Below are positions 24,601 through 36,600 of a stretch of DNA of 64,000 nucleotides, one piece after another. The notes below the pieces were generated by a model. The model did no database searches and was not told the DNA's origin. It saw only the letters and a list, made by a program, of their open reading frames with translations. Source of the DNA: Phytophthora quininea (taxonomy: Eukaryota > Oomycota > Peronosporomycetes > Peronosporales > Peronosporaceae); NCBI GenBank assembly GCA_011947345.1, contig JAAVTG010000002.1:186001-250000 (forward strand). Reading direction: 5' to 3'. The position numbers were made by a program, and so were the translations under genes. The number at the start of each line of letters is the position of its first letter. Position 1 is the first letter of the stretch.

Positions 24601-27493
24601 CAATTAAAATCGCTGGGTTTGCTGTCGTACGGCGTGTCGGTGACGACGTTGGAAGAGGTTTTCATCAAGGTGGCGGAACTGGGCGATGAGAACAACCAGC
24701 ACACACTCGGCAACAATCCCCGAACGAACACGTCGGATTCAGAAGAGAACTACCAGGCGTGTGACGAGATCATTATGACGACGCCAATGTTCCAGACGCA
24801 CCTTCGTGCGCTGCTGCTCAAGCGTTTCCGGTACGCCAAGCGAGACAAGAAGGCCATCATCTACGTCGCCGCTCTGCCGGTGCTTCTTATTGCCGCTGGC
24901 CTTGGTATTTTGAAGGGTAGCGCGCTTGCTTCTGACGATCCGTTAATGCCTCTGACGACGGATGCGTACTCTGGTAGTGACACCCCGACGCCGTATTTCT
25001 GCCAGGCAGGCGCGGGTGCTGGAGACTGGTGCAGCGATATCATGACATCGAACTACTTCTCTGGAGCTGACGCACAAACACTGTCGATCTCGGAACCAGC
25101 GTACGACTCGGATTCTCCAACCGTCTTCGACGTCACCTACACGAACCCGACCATTAACGCCAGCGGAGCTACCGGCTACAGTGTTGCACTTGGCCAGCAG
25201 CTTTACAATCGTGGATACGGAAAGGGGCTGGCCTCGTGGAGGGACAGTTCGGCTCTTACTTGGTGTACGGCGACAGTGACCAGAACCTGCTGGGCTACAA
25301 CGTCTTCACGAATACGACGGGGTCGCACTCGTCTGCGATTTTCAAATCGTTGATGGACCAGGCTGTGTATCGCTTCTTCGCGGCTAATGGCTCAACCGAC
25401 TCGGCTTCGAGCGTGAATCTCAAGGTGAACAGCTATCCTCTTCCAGTGACTGCAGCTACAAAGGCATTCTCGGGGTCAGCTGTGGCGTTTGTCGCGTGCA
25501 TGTTCATCTGCATCGCGTTTACGTTTTTGCCGGCGTCTATTGTGGTTTTTCTCGTCAAGGAGAAGCAATCGGAGCACAACTCCAAGCACCAGCAGCTCGT
25601 ATCAGGCGTGTCACTTCCTGCTTTCTGGATTTCCAACTACATTTGGGACTTGATCATGTACATTTTCCCGTGCGTGTGCGCGCTTGCCTTGATCTACGGA
25701 TTCAACGTATCGGCGATGACTGGACAAGGCTGTGATAGCTGCACCTCTGCTACGTTCCCATCGGTGATTTTACTGTTCGTTCTCTTCGGATTCGCCGTTT
25801 GTCCGTTTACATACTGCTTGTCGTTCCTGTTCAAGGAACATGCGGCTGCGCAGACGTATACGATCATGATCAACTTCGTCATCGGCGTGGTATTGATGAT
25901 TGTGTCGTTCATCATGAGCGTGCTTGGGGCAACCTCTGATGTTGACTCGGTGCTCGTATTTATCTGGCGACTTTCCCCACTCTTCAACCTCGGGATGGGA
26001 TTGCTTCAGCTCGTTCTCAACGATATCACCAGCATTCGCTTCAGCAAGGACGAGAAGAAAAGCCCATTCGGCACGGACATCATGGGCTTCGAGCTGATCT
26101 ATCTCCTGATGACAGCCTTCGGCTACATGGCACTTGCGGTGTATTTGGATTACGCAAAGACGTTCCCGAAAGTAAAAGATGATTCTGGGGATGCTGTCGA
26201 CAACGGAGCACCGATCGATGAAGATGTCCAGCGGGAAGCTCAGCGTGTAGCATGTGGCGACGCAGACAGCGACGCAGTAAAGCTGGCAGGACTTCGCAAG
26301 GTATATCCCGGCGGAAAGGTGGCTGTACGTAATCTCTCTTTTGGTCTCAAGCGCGGCGAGTGCTTTGGCTTTCTCGGTATCAACGGAGCTGGTAAAACCA
26401 CCACCATGAAGATGTTAACCGGCGATGTCCCCCAAGTCGCGGCACTGCAACCCTTGGAGGCTTCAGCATCCTCACGCAACAGATTGAAGTGCGCCGCCAA
26501 ATCGGATACTGCCCGCAGTTCGACGCCCTCTTTGACTTGCTCACCGTGCGCGAGCACCTGGAGCTCTTCGGTGCTATCAAGGGAGTGCCACAGAACCTGC
26601 TGGACCGTGTCGTGAGGGAGAAAATCCACCAGCTCAACCTCGCGGACTTCGAGAACAAACTCGCGGGCAGCTTGAGCGGCGGCAACAAGCGCAAACTGTC
26701 AGTCGCCATTGCGATGATCGGAAACCCAGCCATCATCTTCCTGGACGAACCGTCTACCGGTATGGACCCGGTGTCTCGCCGCTTCATGTGGGACGTGATC
26801 GCCGACATTTCAACGCGAGGCAAGGAGTCGACGATCGTGTTGACGACGCACAGTATGGAGGAGTGCGAGGCGCTGTGCTCTCGTGTTGGCATCATGGTTG
26901 GTGGGCAGTTACGTTGTTATGGAAGTGTGCAGCACCTCAAGTCTCGCTTCGGTGATGGCCTCATGTTGGATGTGAAGTTGGATACGCCGACAATTGAAGA
27001 GCAGGAGTACCTGCTCCAGCATTTGTTTGTCGATGGCAACACTCGTGTGACATCGATGGATCTCGAAGCAAAATGCGAAACATTTGGGACTATTGAACTT
27101 GCTGAACGAATTAACCCTTCACATCCGACCGGCTACAGTCTCGCAGCTGCAATGGATCGAGACGGGTTTGTTCGTGCCGAGGCGTTCTGCTCTTGGTGTG
27201 TGGAGGAGACGCGCTTCGACGCTTTGAACGATTACCTCCTGCAAGCGTTTGGCTCGGATGGAGTGCTGGTGATGGAGCGACAGAACGATTTCTGCCGATT
27301 CAAGATCCGTGGGTCGAATAACGAGCTCAAGCTATCCAAGATGTTTGCTCTGGTCGAGAACGTCAAGCAGGACATGCACGTTCGCGAGTACAGCATCTCG
27401 CAGACGACACTGGAGCAGATTTTCAACTCGTTCGCGAGTCAGCAGGAGGAGGAAAAGGGCGTTGCTCGCGGAGTCTACCAGCAGCCTAAATGA
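21655..27493 (+). CDS. ABC-C: full-length ABCA-family transporter
   Basis: Third tandem ABCA paralogue. The ATG at 21655 precedes KPMVKRPPPKLSERRTTWTF and the first membrane helix. NBD1 (about 23850-24370) and NBD2 (about 26380-26880) carry all Walker A, signature, Walker B and H-loop motifs. The C-terminus ends [15 protein letters not shown], stop at 27493. TMD1 has the most frame breaks of the three copies: near 22422, 22588 (here an extra base), 22818, 23027 and 23305, then 25224 and 26432, the last two shared with ABC-B. The count could mean this copy is decaying, but each break is one base in or beside a short run, and codon-level similarity to ABC-A/B continues on both sides. Unlike A and B, it is followed by an armadillo-like gene rather than a START-like gene. 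Confidence 0.9.
23796..24910 (+). repeat. Direct near-identical tract 1, ABC-C copy (partner 15727-16841)
   Basis: Partner of the ABC-B block. After a diverged 46-bp gap the similarity resumes with the same offset at 24957-25431 (16888-17362 in ABC-B, a few substitutions) and at 25501-25603 (17432-17534). Confidence 0.85.
26295..26898 (+). repeat. Direct near-identical tract 2 in NBD2, ABC-C copy (partner 18235-18837)
   Basis: Partner of the ABC-B NBD2 block with only a couple of substitutions (for example in the codons around [10 protein letters not shown]). It shares the same frameshift in the Walker A to Q-loop spacer (CCCCCAAGTC). Confidence 0.82.
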
Positions 27494-27607
27494 GGCACAG
27501 CAAACACACGATGGCTCTACGATTCCGCTTAATCAAAAATCAAATGCACATCTTGAGGCCTTACCTTGGTGTTCGAAATTGATGGCACTTAGTTCAACTC
27601 ATCCGCT

Positions 27608-29398
27608 TTATTGCAGCACACAAGACGACGGTGAAGCTTCTCCTCGAGCAATGATTTCCCCTGGCAGAATCGTCTGAATCGCTTGCACGGCATTCTGTTG
27701 CACCTTGGGGTCGTCTGGAAACCGCAAACGAGCTTTTTCACAAGCCGGAAGCGCTCCTGCCTCCATGCACGCAGTCTTCATCTCCTCTAAACAAGACCAA
27801 AACTGATGATGAGATAAAGCCCATTACATGCGCTGCGACTGACCATTTTTGCCGCTGATAATCGCAATAAACCAGCAGCCAGCAGCTTGCACAAGCGCTG
27901 TCGCGCTGAAGCGCCTCATACTGGCAACGACAATTTCTAGACCACCTTTCGACACGATCTCAAGCATGCTAGCGTCTGCAAAACCCTATCAATACAACTT
28001 CATTGACTTTACGTCATTTTTTTACCTTGTCGCAGACTCAAGTTTGCCAACGCAAGGCAGCCGAGTCCTTGAATTTGCTCGTTTAGCGGGAATCGCTCCA
28101 TAGCGGAAAGAACTAATCGCCGACTTTCAGGGTTGACGCGCACGATTGTTTCGTCTAGAAGTCAAATAAATTAGCTACTAGTACAGCAAGCGATTCAAAG
28201 CGTCTTTCTTACCAGCAATTTTCGGATGAGCGAGAACCGATAGTCCAGCCATGTTGGCAGGCACATCGTCTGGGAGCAAAACCATGGCATTGATGATCGA
28301 AATGACGCCTCCATTCGACGTGATGACTGCGATATGGTCATCGGCTTGATTCCCGTACTCAGCCAATGACAGCAGTCCGTCTCGCTGCAGACCAACGACT
28401 TGAGGAAACTGCTTCATCTTGTCGATCACCAGCTGAACAACTGTCCGTGAATTATTCTCAAAATGCTGGTCCGATTGGTCATGATCATGATTTCCGTCAA
28501 TTTCGCGGGTATTGTCATGTGAGTCTAAACTACGTTTTGCATTTCGAATGACTCCTTTCAGAGCGCGTACTCCGTGAGACTGGATCCGTTCGTCGGTCGG
28601 ATACTTTTTCATGATTTCTAGCACAGCGCTTCCGTCGCCGATATCACGACCCACGGCTCGACGCATGATCCCGGCCGGATCGTTTGCCGTGGCTTTCACA
28701 CTTTTCTCGTTCAAATTTTCGGGTATCGGAGGTTCAGGCTTTGCAAGCACTTTCGAGTTGTTGGTGTCTTGAATCGGCGGTTCACTATGATTTAGTGCTT
28801 CATCGATGATTTCGTCGTCAACCTCTTCAGGTGTTGGTGGCAGCGTATCCACCACGACCTGAACAATTTCTTGCATGGCTTCCACCGTCGACTTTCGGTT
28901 GGTCATGTGGTCGTGGCAAACGGTCAGCAGTGCACGATTCATCTTGACGTACCGAACGATAGCGCAGACGAAGGCGAAAGCCCGCAGCGGGTCGTCCAGA
29001 ATCATCGACGCCAGCTTTTGCTCGACCATCGCTTGAGGAAGTCGATCCAGTTGGTGGAACGACAGTCCGCCCGCGGGGGTGCCAGCCCGGCCGGAAGTTG
29101 TCGTAGCAAACACGCGATCGAAAGCGATATCGGTAGGAACGAACCGTCTTGTGGTTGCTCTTTCTTGATCTTCGCTTGTTGCAGGAGCAGCAGCATGTGC
29201 GCGGACGAGTCGAGCATTGCTACAGATTTTCGTCGGACACAAGATACTATCTTGCAAGATGGATACATTTAGCTTCAAGGGTCGTAACGGAAAGAGAGGA
29301 AGCTTCACAGACGGCAAACCGCTCTCAAACCACTTCTTAGTGCACCGCGTTCCTACGTGTAAACGCTTTTGCCATGGCTGAAGTCGGTACGCATTCAC
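27608..29398 (-). CDS. Armadillo/HEAT-repeat-like protein
   Basis: Minus-strand gene whose long first exon is followed by short exons, each adding helical repeat units such as MERFPLNEQIQGLGCLALA and MRRFSATALVQAAGCWFIA. This pattern (small-hydrophobic GxLALANL repeats) is that of armadillo-type scaffolds that bind partner proteins. Introns by eye: about 28157-28211 (GCTG|gtaaga...ttctag|AC), about 27968-28026 (CAAG|gtaaaa...tgcag|AC) and about 27787-27844 (AATG|gtcagt...tttag|AG); all three junctions restore frame in phase 1. Stop TAA at 27608-27610. The start is uncertain: 29398 would overlap the NECAP 5' exon on the other strand, and an internal ATG at 29029 (MVEQKLASMILDD) is an alternative. 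No catalytic motif is seen and the partner is unknown. Confidence 0.72.
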
Positions 29399-30393
29399 GA
29401 CATCCCTGCTGTTCGACTAGCCCCAAAAAGTACCTTACCATTTCCTGCCGAGACAGAAGTGCAGCGTGTGCTGGCGACGATCAACCAGGTCTTCGTCTTC
29501 CAGATCCCACCGCAGACGTCGGCGGCTGGTCACAGGTGAGCAGCCTCAATGCTGCAACTTCAAATGCTAGAATATTCATTGACGCCGCACTTTTCTAGGG
29601 CGGACTCGTGGCCGAGCACTCCAGCCTGGAGTGGGCGTCTGCAGGTCTCCTCTGTTGGAGAAGACGCCGTTATTGAGCTGAAGGACCCCACCACGGGCGC
29701 TCTGTTTGCAGCGTGTCCCATCAAGGCTGGCGGGCCACCTGCCATTCAAAAGGTTCGTCCATGACGATCACTGTGGCTTCAGTTGCTGACAGGAATTGGT
29801 TCTGTAGTGGTAGACAGCAGTCGGTACTTTGTCCTGCGTGCTGTTGACCGCACTTCTGGTAGGCTTTTCAAGTGTGAGCAAGCATTTTCTAGCCATCTAA
29901 GACCGCTGCTTCGTAGGACGTCACGCGTTCATCGGCATCGCGTTCAACAACCGCAGCGACGCCTTCGACTTCAACGTGGCTATCGACGATTTCAACAAGT
30001 ACATTTTGCAGCTCGTCCCTCGTCGTTCTCTGCAATGCCCTAATGGAGTTTTGCTGTACAGGGAGTTGAGGCGTGAGAAGACGCAGGAGCAGAGCGTCGC
30101 TGCCGCTCCACCAGTGGACTATTCCCTCAAGGAAGGCCAGACCATCCGGATCAAACTCAACACCCGCAAGAACAAAGACGCCGACAAGGAGGATGGTGAC
30201 GAGGGAAGTGATCCGTTCGGGTCGTCCAGTTCGCCCAAGAAGACAGTCACCAACAGTGGCGAAGCAGACCTACTTGGGTTCTCCAGCTCGACGTACGTGC
30301 TGCATCCATTGCAGTGTCCTACTGGTAAGATCTAACAATTGTAGTGGAATGTCCTGCAGCACTCCATCCGCCAGCAACTGGGAGACATTTTAG
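29374..30393 (+). CDS. NECAP-family adaptin-ear-binding coat-associated protein
   Basis: Accessory protein of clathrin-coated vesicles: a PH-like (PHear) domain binds FxDxF-type ligands and a C-terminal WxxF peptide binds adaptin ears. Exons: 29374-29386 (MAEV), 29421-29535 with VFVFQIPPQTSAAGHR, 29599-29752 with PAWSGRLQV and IELKDPTTGALFA, an exon with VVDSSRYFVLRAV, one with RHAFIGIAFNNRSDAFDFNV, one with KELRREKTQEQS, and a last exon 30345-30393. Joining 30292 to 30345 gives STGMSCSTPSASNWETF and a stop, so the chain ends in WETF. The acceptor of the intron after 29752 does not restore frame cleanly; one base may be missing near 29808. Domain order and WxxF ending make the family call firm. 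Confidence 0.85.
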
Positions 30394-30608
30394 GGGGCTG
30401 CAACTTTGCTGGCCGAGAGCACTTTCATCAGCATTGGTTGGAACAATGAATAGCTACTCGCTCCAAAATGAATACATGCTGCATGTGCCCCAGGGCGCTT
30501 CAACGCATACAAAGTACAGTGCTGTGTCGGACACGTCGTCTCGTTAAAGCTGTGGAAATGGGAATCGCTCGTTGGTTTCTTGAGAACCATTATTTATACA
30601 GACTGGAG
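30394..30608. other. Short spacer before CNBD-1
   Basis: About 215 bp separating the NECAP stop from the CNBD-1 start on the same strand. It must hold the terminator region of one and the promoter of the other. No clear initiator element or other feature is seen. Confidence 0.4.
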
Positions 30609-33600
30609 ATGAAGAGACCGAACGTCGCCAGCAAGGCCAGCAAAGCTAGCAAACGCAGCGAGAATCAGTCATGGAAGCTGTCCATCAATCGACGGTCGGT
30701 CGGTCGAGCTCCAAGTTCCAATCACCTCCTACACACCGCGTCGCCAAAGTGCTGGAGGAAGACGTCCAGGACGCGTTCGACCCGAATGCCACAGCAATCA
30801 AGATCTGGCAGCATACTTTGCTCTTGTGTCTGCTACAGGAAGCGTTCCTCCTGCCGTATTTCTTGGCCTTCCAACCGCAGGCAGTGGGGAGTATCTCGTT
30901 GTTTTACGTGATCGTAATCGCTTGCGAGGCAGTATTCGTTGTCGACTTTTACGTCCAAGCTCACACAGGTTTCTACTCGGATGGCAACCTCATTCGAGAG
31001 AGGAGGCTCACACGACGGAGGTATATGCGGTCAGTACAGTTCTCGCTCGATGTTTTCGCGATTCTGCCGTACCAAGTTCTGGTCGTCAAGTATTCCGACG
31101 TTCTGGCCAAGCTGCTGTTCCTAAAGCTGCTGCGATGGTCTCGATTGCCTCACTTCGTATCAAGCCTGGACGAGTTCTACGCCAAGCATTTCATTGTGCT
31201 CAAACTATTCAAAGTGGCAGCGTCGACCGTGTACCTGGCACATGTTCTAGCCTGCGTGCGATACAGCTTCGGCTACGACGAAACCCACAGCAACCAGTGG
31301 CTACCTTCTGTGAACGATAAAGGCAACAAACTTCACACAAAATATTTATCGTCGTTGTTCTGGAGTGTCGGCATCATGACCGGTCTGTTAGAAGGAGAGC
31401 TCCCTCACCACAGCAGCGAATTCCTCTTTACGACGCTCGTTGCATTGTGCGGGTTCTCCATGTTCACCACATTGGTGGCGACAATTTTCGTCATTTCCAA
31501 GTGTGAAAGCGGCCAGACCGAAGCTATGGAGGCTCGTATCAACCAACTGGTCCACATCCTTTGCTTTCACCGTGTTCCTGAAAGCCAACAAACCCGAGCG
31601 GTCGAATATTTGAAGCGCTATTACACCGACGCAGAGTCCAACGATCGCGAAGTAGCGAAGACCTTGTGTCCGTCGATCGCCAACGACATCCAAGTGGAAT
31701 TGCTAAGGTCCACAGTCGGCCAGATCGCGCTTTTCAATGGATGCAGCGAGCAGTTTATCGTGGCCATTACTAGCCTGCTAGAGATGATCGCCTTGCCAGC
31801 TCATACGACACTTTTCTCGACGGGAGATCACGGAGACGCCATGTACGTTGTCCACTCTGGAGTTTTATCCATCATCGTCAAGTCTGTCACTGTACGGGAA
31901 ATCCGCAAAGGCGCTTGCTTTGGGGAGCTGTCGGTGTTTTCAACGATTCCACGCACAGCCAGCGTCGTGACTGCCACGTACGCGATTTTGTATAAGCTCA
32001 CACGGTTTCATTGCGAACGAATTTTGGACGGATACCCAGACTGCGAGGCCGTCATTGCTGGCCATGTCGAGAATGTACTCGACCACCTCAAAAGTGTCCA
32101 AGCCCACGACGATACCGATCCGTCGACCTCGACCACAGCAACGCAATCCGGAAACCTAAAGGCTTTAAAAGCTGCTGAACATCGGCGGGTTTCTCTCGCT
32201 GCCGGCTGTGTCGCTGGGGCTTCTGATCTGGCCAACTCCCTGGCCAAAATGAGTTCAACCAGGTCTTCCCGGAAGACCAGCCTCATGGTGCGCCTAGTGA
32301 AGAAGGGCACTGTGGTTCCCGTGAGGCATGGCATGTCGCTTGTACGTGATCGTAGTGGACGACATTCGTCGGTTCCTGACACCAGCACGGACACAGAATT
32401 CCCAGCATCTATTCGAGCGAGCAGTGCGCATCAACATTCAACCCTGCACGGGGATTTCCGCGCCCAAAGAAGAATCCTGGGGGTCAACGCGACCGTGCTG
32501 TGGCATTTGCTTCCACTGCAGAAACCCATCGATCATCAGTCTCTAGCTCGCAAGTGGTGGTTGTTGCTGCTACTGGGGAACCTGTCCTACTGCTGGTTCA
32601 TGGTCCCAATGCAGATCATCTTCCCGCTGTGGCAGCAGCCGTCCTGGCTGGCACGAACAACTGACTCCATTTCCAATGCCGGTCTAATCATCGACATGCT
32701 GCTCAACTTCAGTCTATCCTTCATGGTCAACTCAGAGAAGATCCTGAATCCGACCAGAAGCGCTCGTCGGTACGTTCGACGAGGCTTCACATTTGACTTG
32801 CTCTGTGCAATTCCTTACGAATACTTTCATCCCGCAAAGTATGGCATCATGCGCGCTCCTCGACTTCTGCGAGTGTTGCTGTTGAAAGGCCATTTGGATG
32901 AGATCGACTACTTTATCCACCTAACCAACAGGCAACAGCTCATGCTGCTCGGGATGTTCTTGTTCATGATGTTCCACGTGGTGACGTGCATCCACTTCGC
33001 CATCTCGCGTCTTGAGGGCTTTAATCGGCACGATCAAGAGGCCTGGATCTCATCCATCAAGCTTTGTCTCCGAAGGATCAATGCGACCCATTTCGACAAT
33101 TGCAACGGCATAGTTTTCAACGATGACACAGATCAGCAGGAACTGCGTGCTATCACTGCGATGGAATACTCACGGTCCCTCTACTACGCGGTGGGGGTGT
33201 TAGCATCGCCAGGAAAGAGTGTCGAACCTGAGAGCGATGTACAGTTGCTGGCAGCGTTGATCTTGATGCTAAGTGGGTTTTTCATCACGGCCATTGTGGT
33301 CGACAACGTACAGAAGCGATTTACCGCCTCGGCTTTCGAGCAGAAGGAGTTCTTTGCGACGACGACCAGGATCCAGCTCTTCTTACGGCGACAGAACGCT
33401 CCGCTGGCAATCCATCACCGAGTCAAGTCGTTTCTGGACTATTGGTGGTCTTCACATCGCGGTGCCGTCATCGGCGAACTTCTCGCTGATTTACCTCGTC
33501 CAATACGGCTCGATGTCTTACGAAGTATCTGCACACCGGTGCTGCAGACCCTGGCACTTCTTCAAGGCGCTCGCTCGGTTTGGAGCAAACTCGAGGAAGT

Positions 33601-36600
33601 GATGGTCGAAAACGCAGAGTTTATGCTGTATGGCCAAGGAGAGATCGTGTATCGCCACGGCGACTATGTGACCGGGATTTTTTCCTTCTCGAAGGCGAAC
33701 TGAGCATGGTAAAGATGGGAGGCGAGCCTCGTGAAATTCCTCGGGAGGGTTCTTTGGCACGGCAGCTCTAACGCAACAGGAACGTGGGGACGGCTATACA
33801 GAGCACGTGAGTGCTAGCAGCGGATGTATCCTGCTCTTTGTGTCACGAGCTCAAGTTGTAGCGATGGAGGCAATTTTTCCTGCGCTCAAAACCGAGCTGC
33901 TTTGTCTTGAGCGACGCCTGCAGAGTAGTAAGATTGCCAAAATGCACATGCACACGTGCAGAACAATCCACAAGGAGTCCAAGATCGCGTCCAACGCCAT
34001 TCATTGCGTCTTCTTGGCGATTCAGGACTCGTTTAGCGGTGTGTACGACCCGGACTCTGTGTTGGTGCTGGCGTGGGAGACCTGGGTTTTTCTCGTCATG
34101 ACTGCGCAGTGGATTCTAGTGATGCTGCTGGCGTGTTTTGCACTGAAAGAACAGCAGCACAAATTTGCCGACTCACTCTTGGTATTTCTCGAGCTGTCTT
34201 TCTTCCTGGACATGCACATCCGAGCACGACTCGGATTCTACGAATACGGCAATAAAGTGATGAACATCCATCGCATTCGGGATGCCTACTTTCGGTCGGG
34301 AACGTTCGCGCTGGACATTGCGGCCATTTTGCCATTCTACATCGTCAATTGGTGTGTCCCGCAGTATGAACACTGGGACCTGATCAACGTCAACAAGCTG
34401 CTGCGATTGTTCAAAGTTCCGAATCAACTTCATGCTCTGGAGACGAGATACCTCAAGCGCGCCACAGAGCTGCGGCTGCTTAAACTTCTCTACTACACCT
34501 TCCTGCTTTCGCATGTGCTGGGCTGCATCTGGTTTAACTTCGCGTCGAAAGTGGCCATGCCAAACTACTCAAGCTCGTTGCTGTCTGAGAGCAAGCAAAC
34601 GGCGTTCGGCGAGAATCTCTGGCTACCACAGCAGCATTTGGAGCACGGATCGCACATTTTGCAGTACATGGCCTCACTCTATTGGTCGTTCGGACTCATG
34701 TCGGCGTCTAGCGAACCAGAATTTCCCGAGACGACTGCGCAGTGCATTTTCAGCGTCATCACAATGACCACCGGATTCTTCCTGTTCGCGTACGTGATCG
34801 GCAACTTCACCGACATCATCGAGCTCAAGAGCTCCGACACGAGGGAGTTCAATGCCAAGATGGGGGCCGTCCGTGAGATGCTCGACCACTTTCACATTCC
34901 AGAGGTGCTGAGGGAGCGAGTCCAAACGTTTCTGCTGTTCAAGAGATACCATACCATTACGCAGGAGCACATACTCGTTAACTGTCTCCCGCCGTCGCTA
35001 CTTACGGACATTCGTCTCGTGCATCTGCGACCGATGATCGAGAAAGTCGAGTTCCTTCGAGGTATGGAGGGGTCGATCACACGAATGCTGGTGTCGCAGT
35101 TCACGCAGGTGTTGGTCTCTCGGGGGAGTTCGTGTGCAAATACGGGGAGAGCGGAAGCGACATGTTTTTCATCTTTACGGGTGTCATGAGTGTGCTGTTG
35201 CCCACTCGAGTAGCAAGTCGAGCAAAGGCGGCTCTCAGATCCACAGTGGATGATTTAGTCGCCAAAAAGAGCAGTAAATCGATCGAGTCGAGTCGCGTAG
35301 GACCAGACCCCAGCGGCTACGGACAATTTGTGGGCGAGCAGCTGAAAAAGGTGAACGAGATCTCGGCAGGCAGCTACTTCGGGAGAACAGTTTGTTCACC
35401 AAGGCACAGCGGAATGCCTATATCCAGTCGCAAACCTCGTGCATCCTGTACAGACTATCGCGCGAGTCGCTGGAGAGAGTTTTCGATCGATACCCGGAGT
35501 GGAAGCACAAGGTGCTGCGGATCGCTAGCATCCACCGCGAACAAACTCGACTGATGCAGCTGTCACGAGAAGAGCAGCGCCGACGAACGACTTCGAACGG
35601 GATGGCGTTGTCACGAGCCGACATCATGAACGAGCGTGCCGAGCGACTGAAGGAAAAGAAAGCATATGAACGAGCCAACGGTGTCTTAATTCCTCGTCTC
35701 GTGAAGATCGGTGTGGATGGGGTGAACTGGGTCAACTAGACCATCGTGAAGCGGCCTGTTGAACTTGTGGATAAACTTCTTCACGGTACTACAGCGCAAA
35801 GCACAATGCATCTCTTCTGGCTGCGTTTCATCATATGCTGCACTATGTACATGGCCATCACGGTGCCGTATCAACTCGCACTGGACTCGATGGAGCAGAC
35901 GACGTTTTTCTCTTTGGTCGTGAAAGCTATTGGACTACTGTGTGAGGTCGCATTCATCGTAGACGTGCGATTTAGTTTCAATGTGCAGGGATCTCAGGAT
36001 GCAATGGAGCTCTACGACCAGGACCTGCACACTGTGTACAGGAAAGAGCGACTGCTATGGGATATCATCCCTGCGATTCCTTTCCACGGCTTTCTGGCGG
36101 TATTCAACTGCAGTCCGTGGCTCAAATTGCTGCGGTGCGTTAAGATCCTCAATGTCATGAGTTACGTGGACGAGATCAACCGTCGAGGAGAGGCCTACGA
36201 GCTCACTCGCTTCTGGTACATTTGCCTGCTCTACCTCCTCGTGATCTACTGGGCTGCGTGCGCCTACTTGGCGGTGTCAATGGAAGTTGGCTTTGGAACG
36301 CAATGGGAAGCGTGGCTGCCGTCACAGGAGCTGCAAGTTCAAGACCCGTCGTCCGCGCAGCTCACTCTGCGGTTCCTACGCGGACTCTTCTTCGCCACCA
36401 CCACGTTCGTCAAGAAAGCCCGCAACATCGCACCCGAGCTCGCGTCCTTGTACGCGTTCAACATTGCGTTATCGTTCATCGGTCTGATCACCATGTCGTT
36501 CGTGATCGGTGAGCTGGCGAGTCTTTTTATCTCGTTCATTGGCCTCGAGGTGGACTTTCGCAAGAAACACATCGCGGTGGAGCTGTACCTGGCGCGACTG

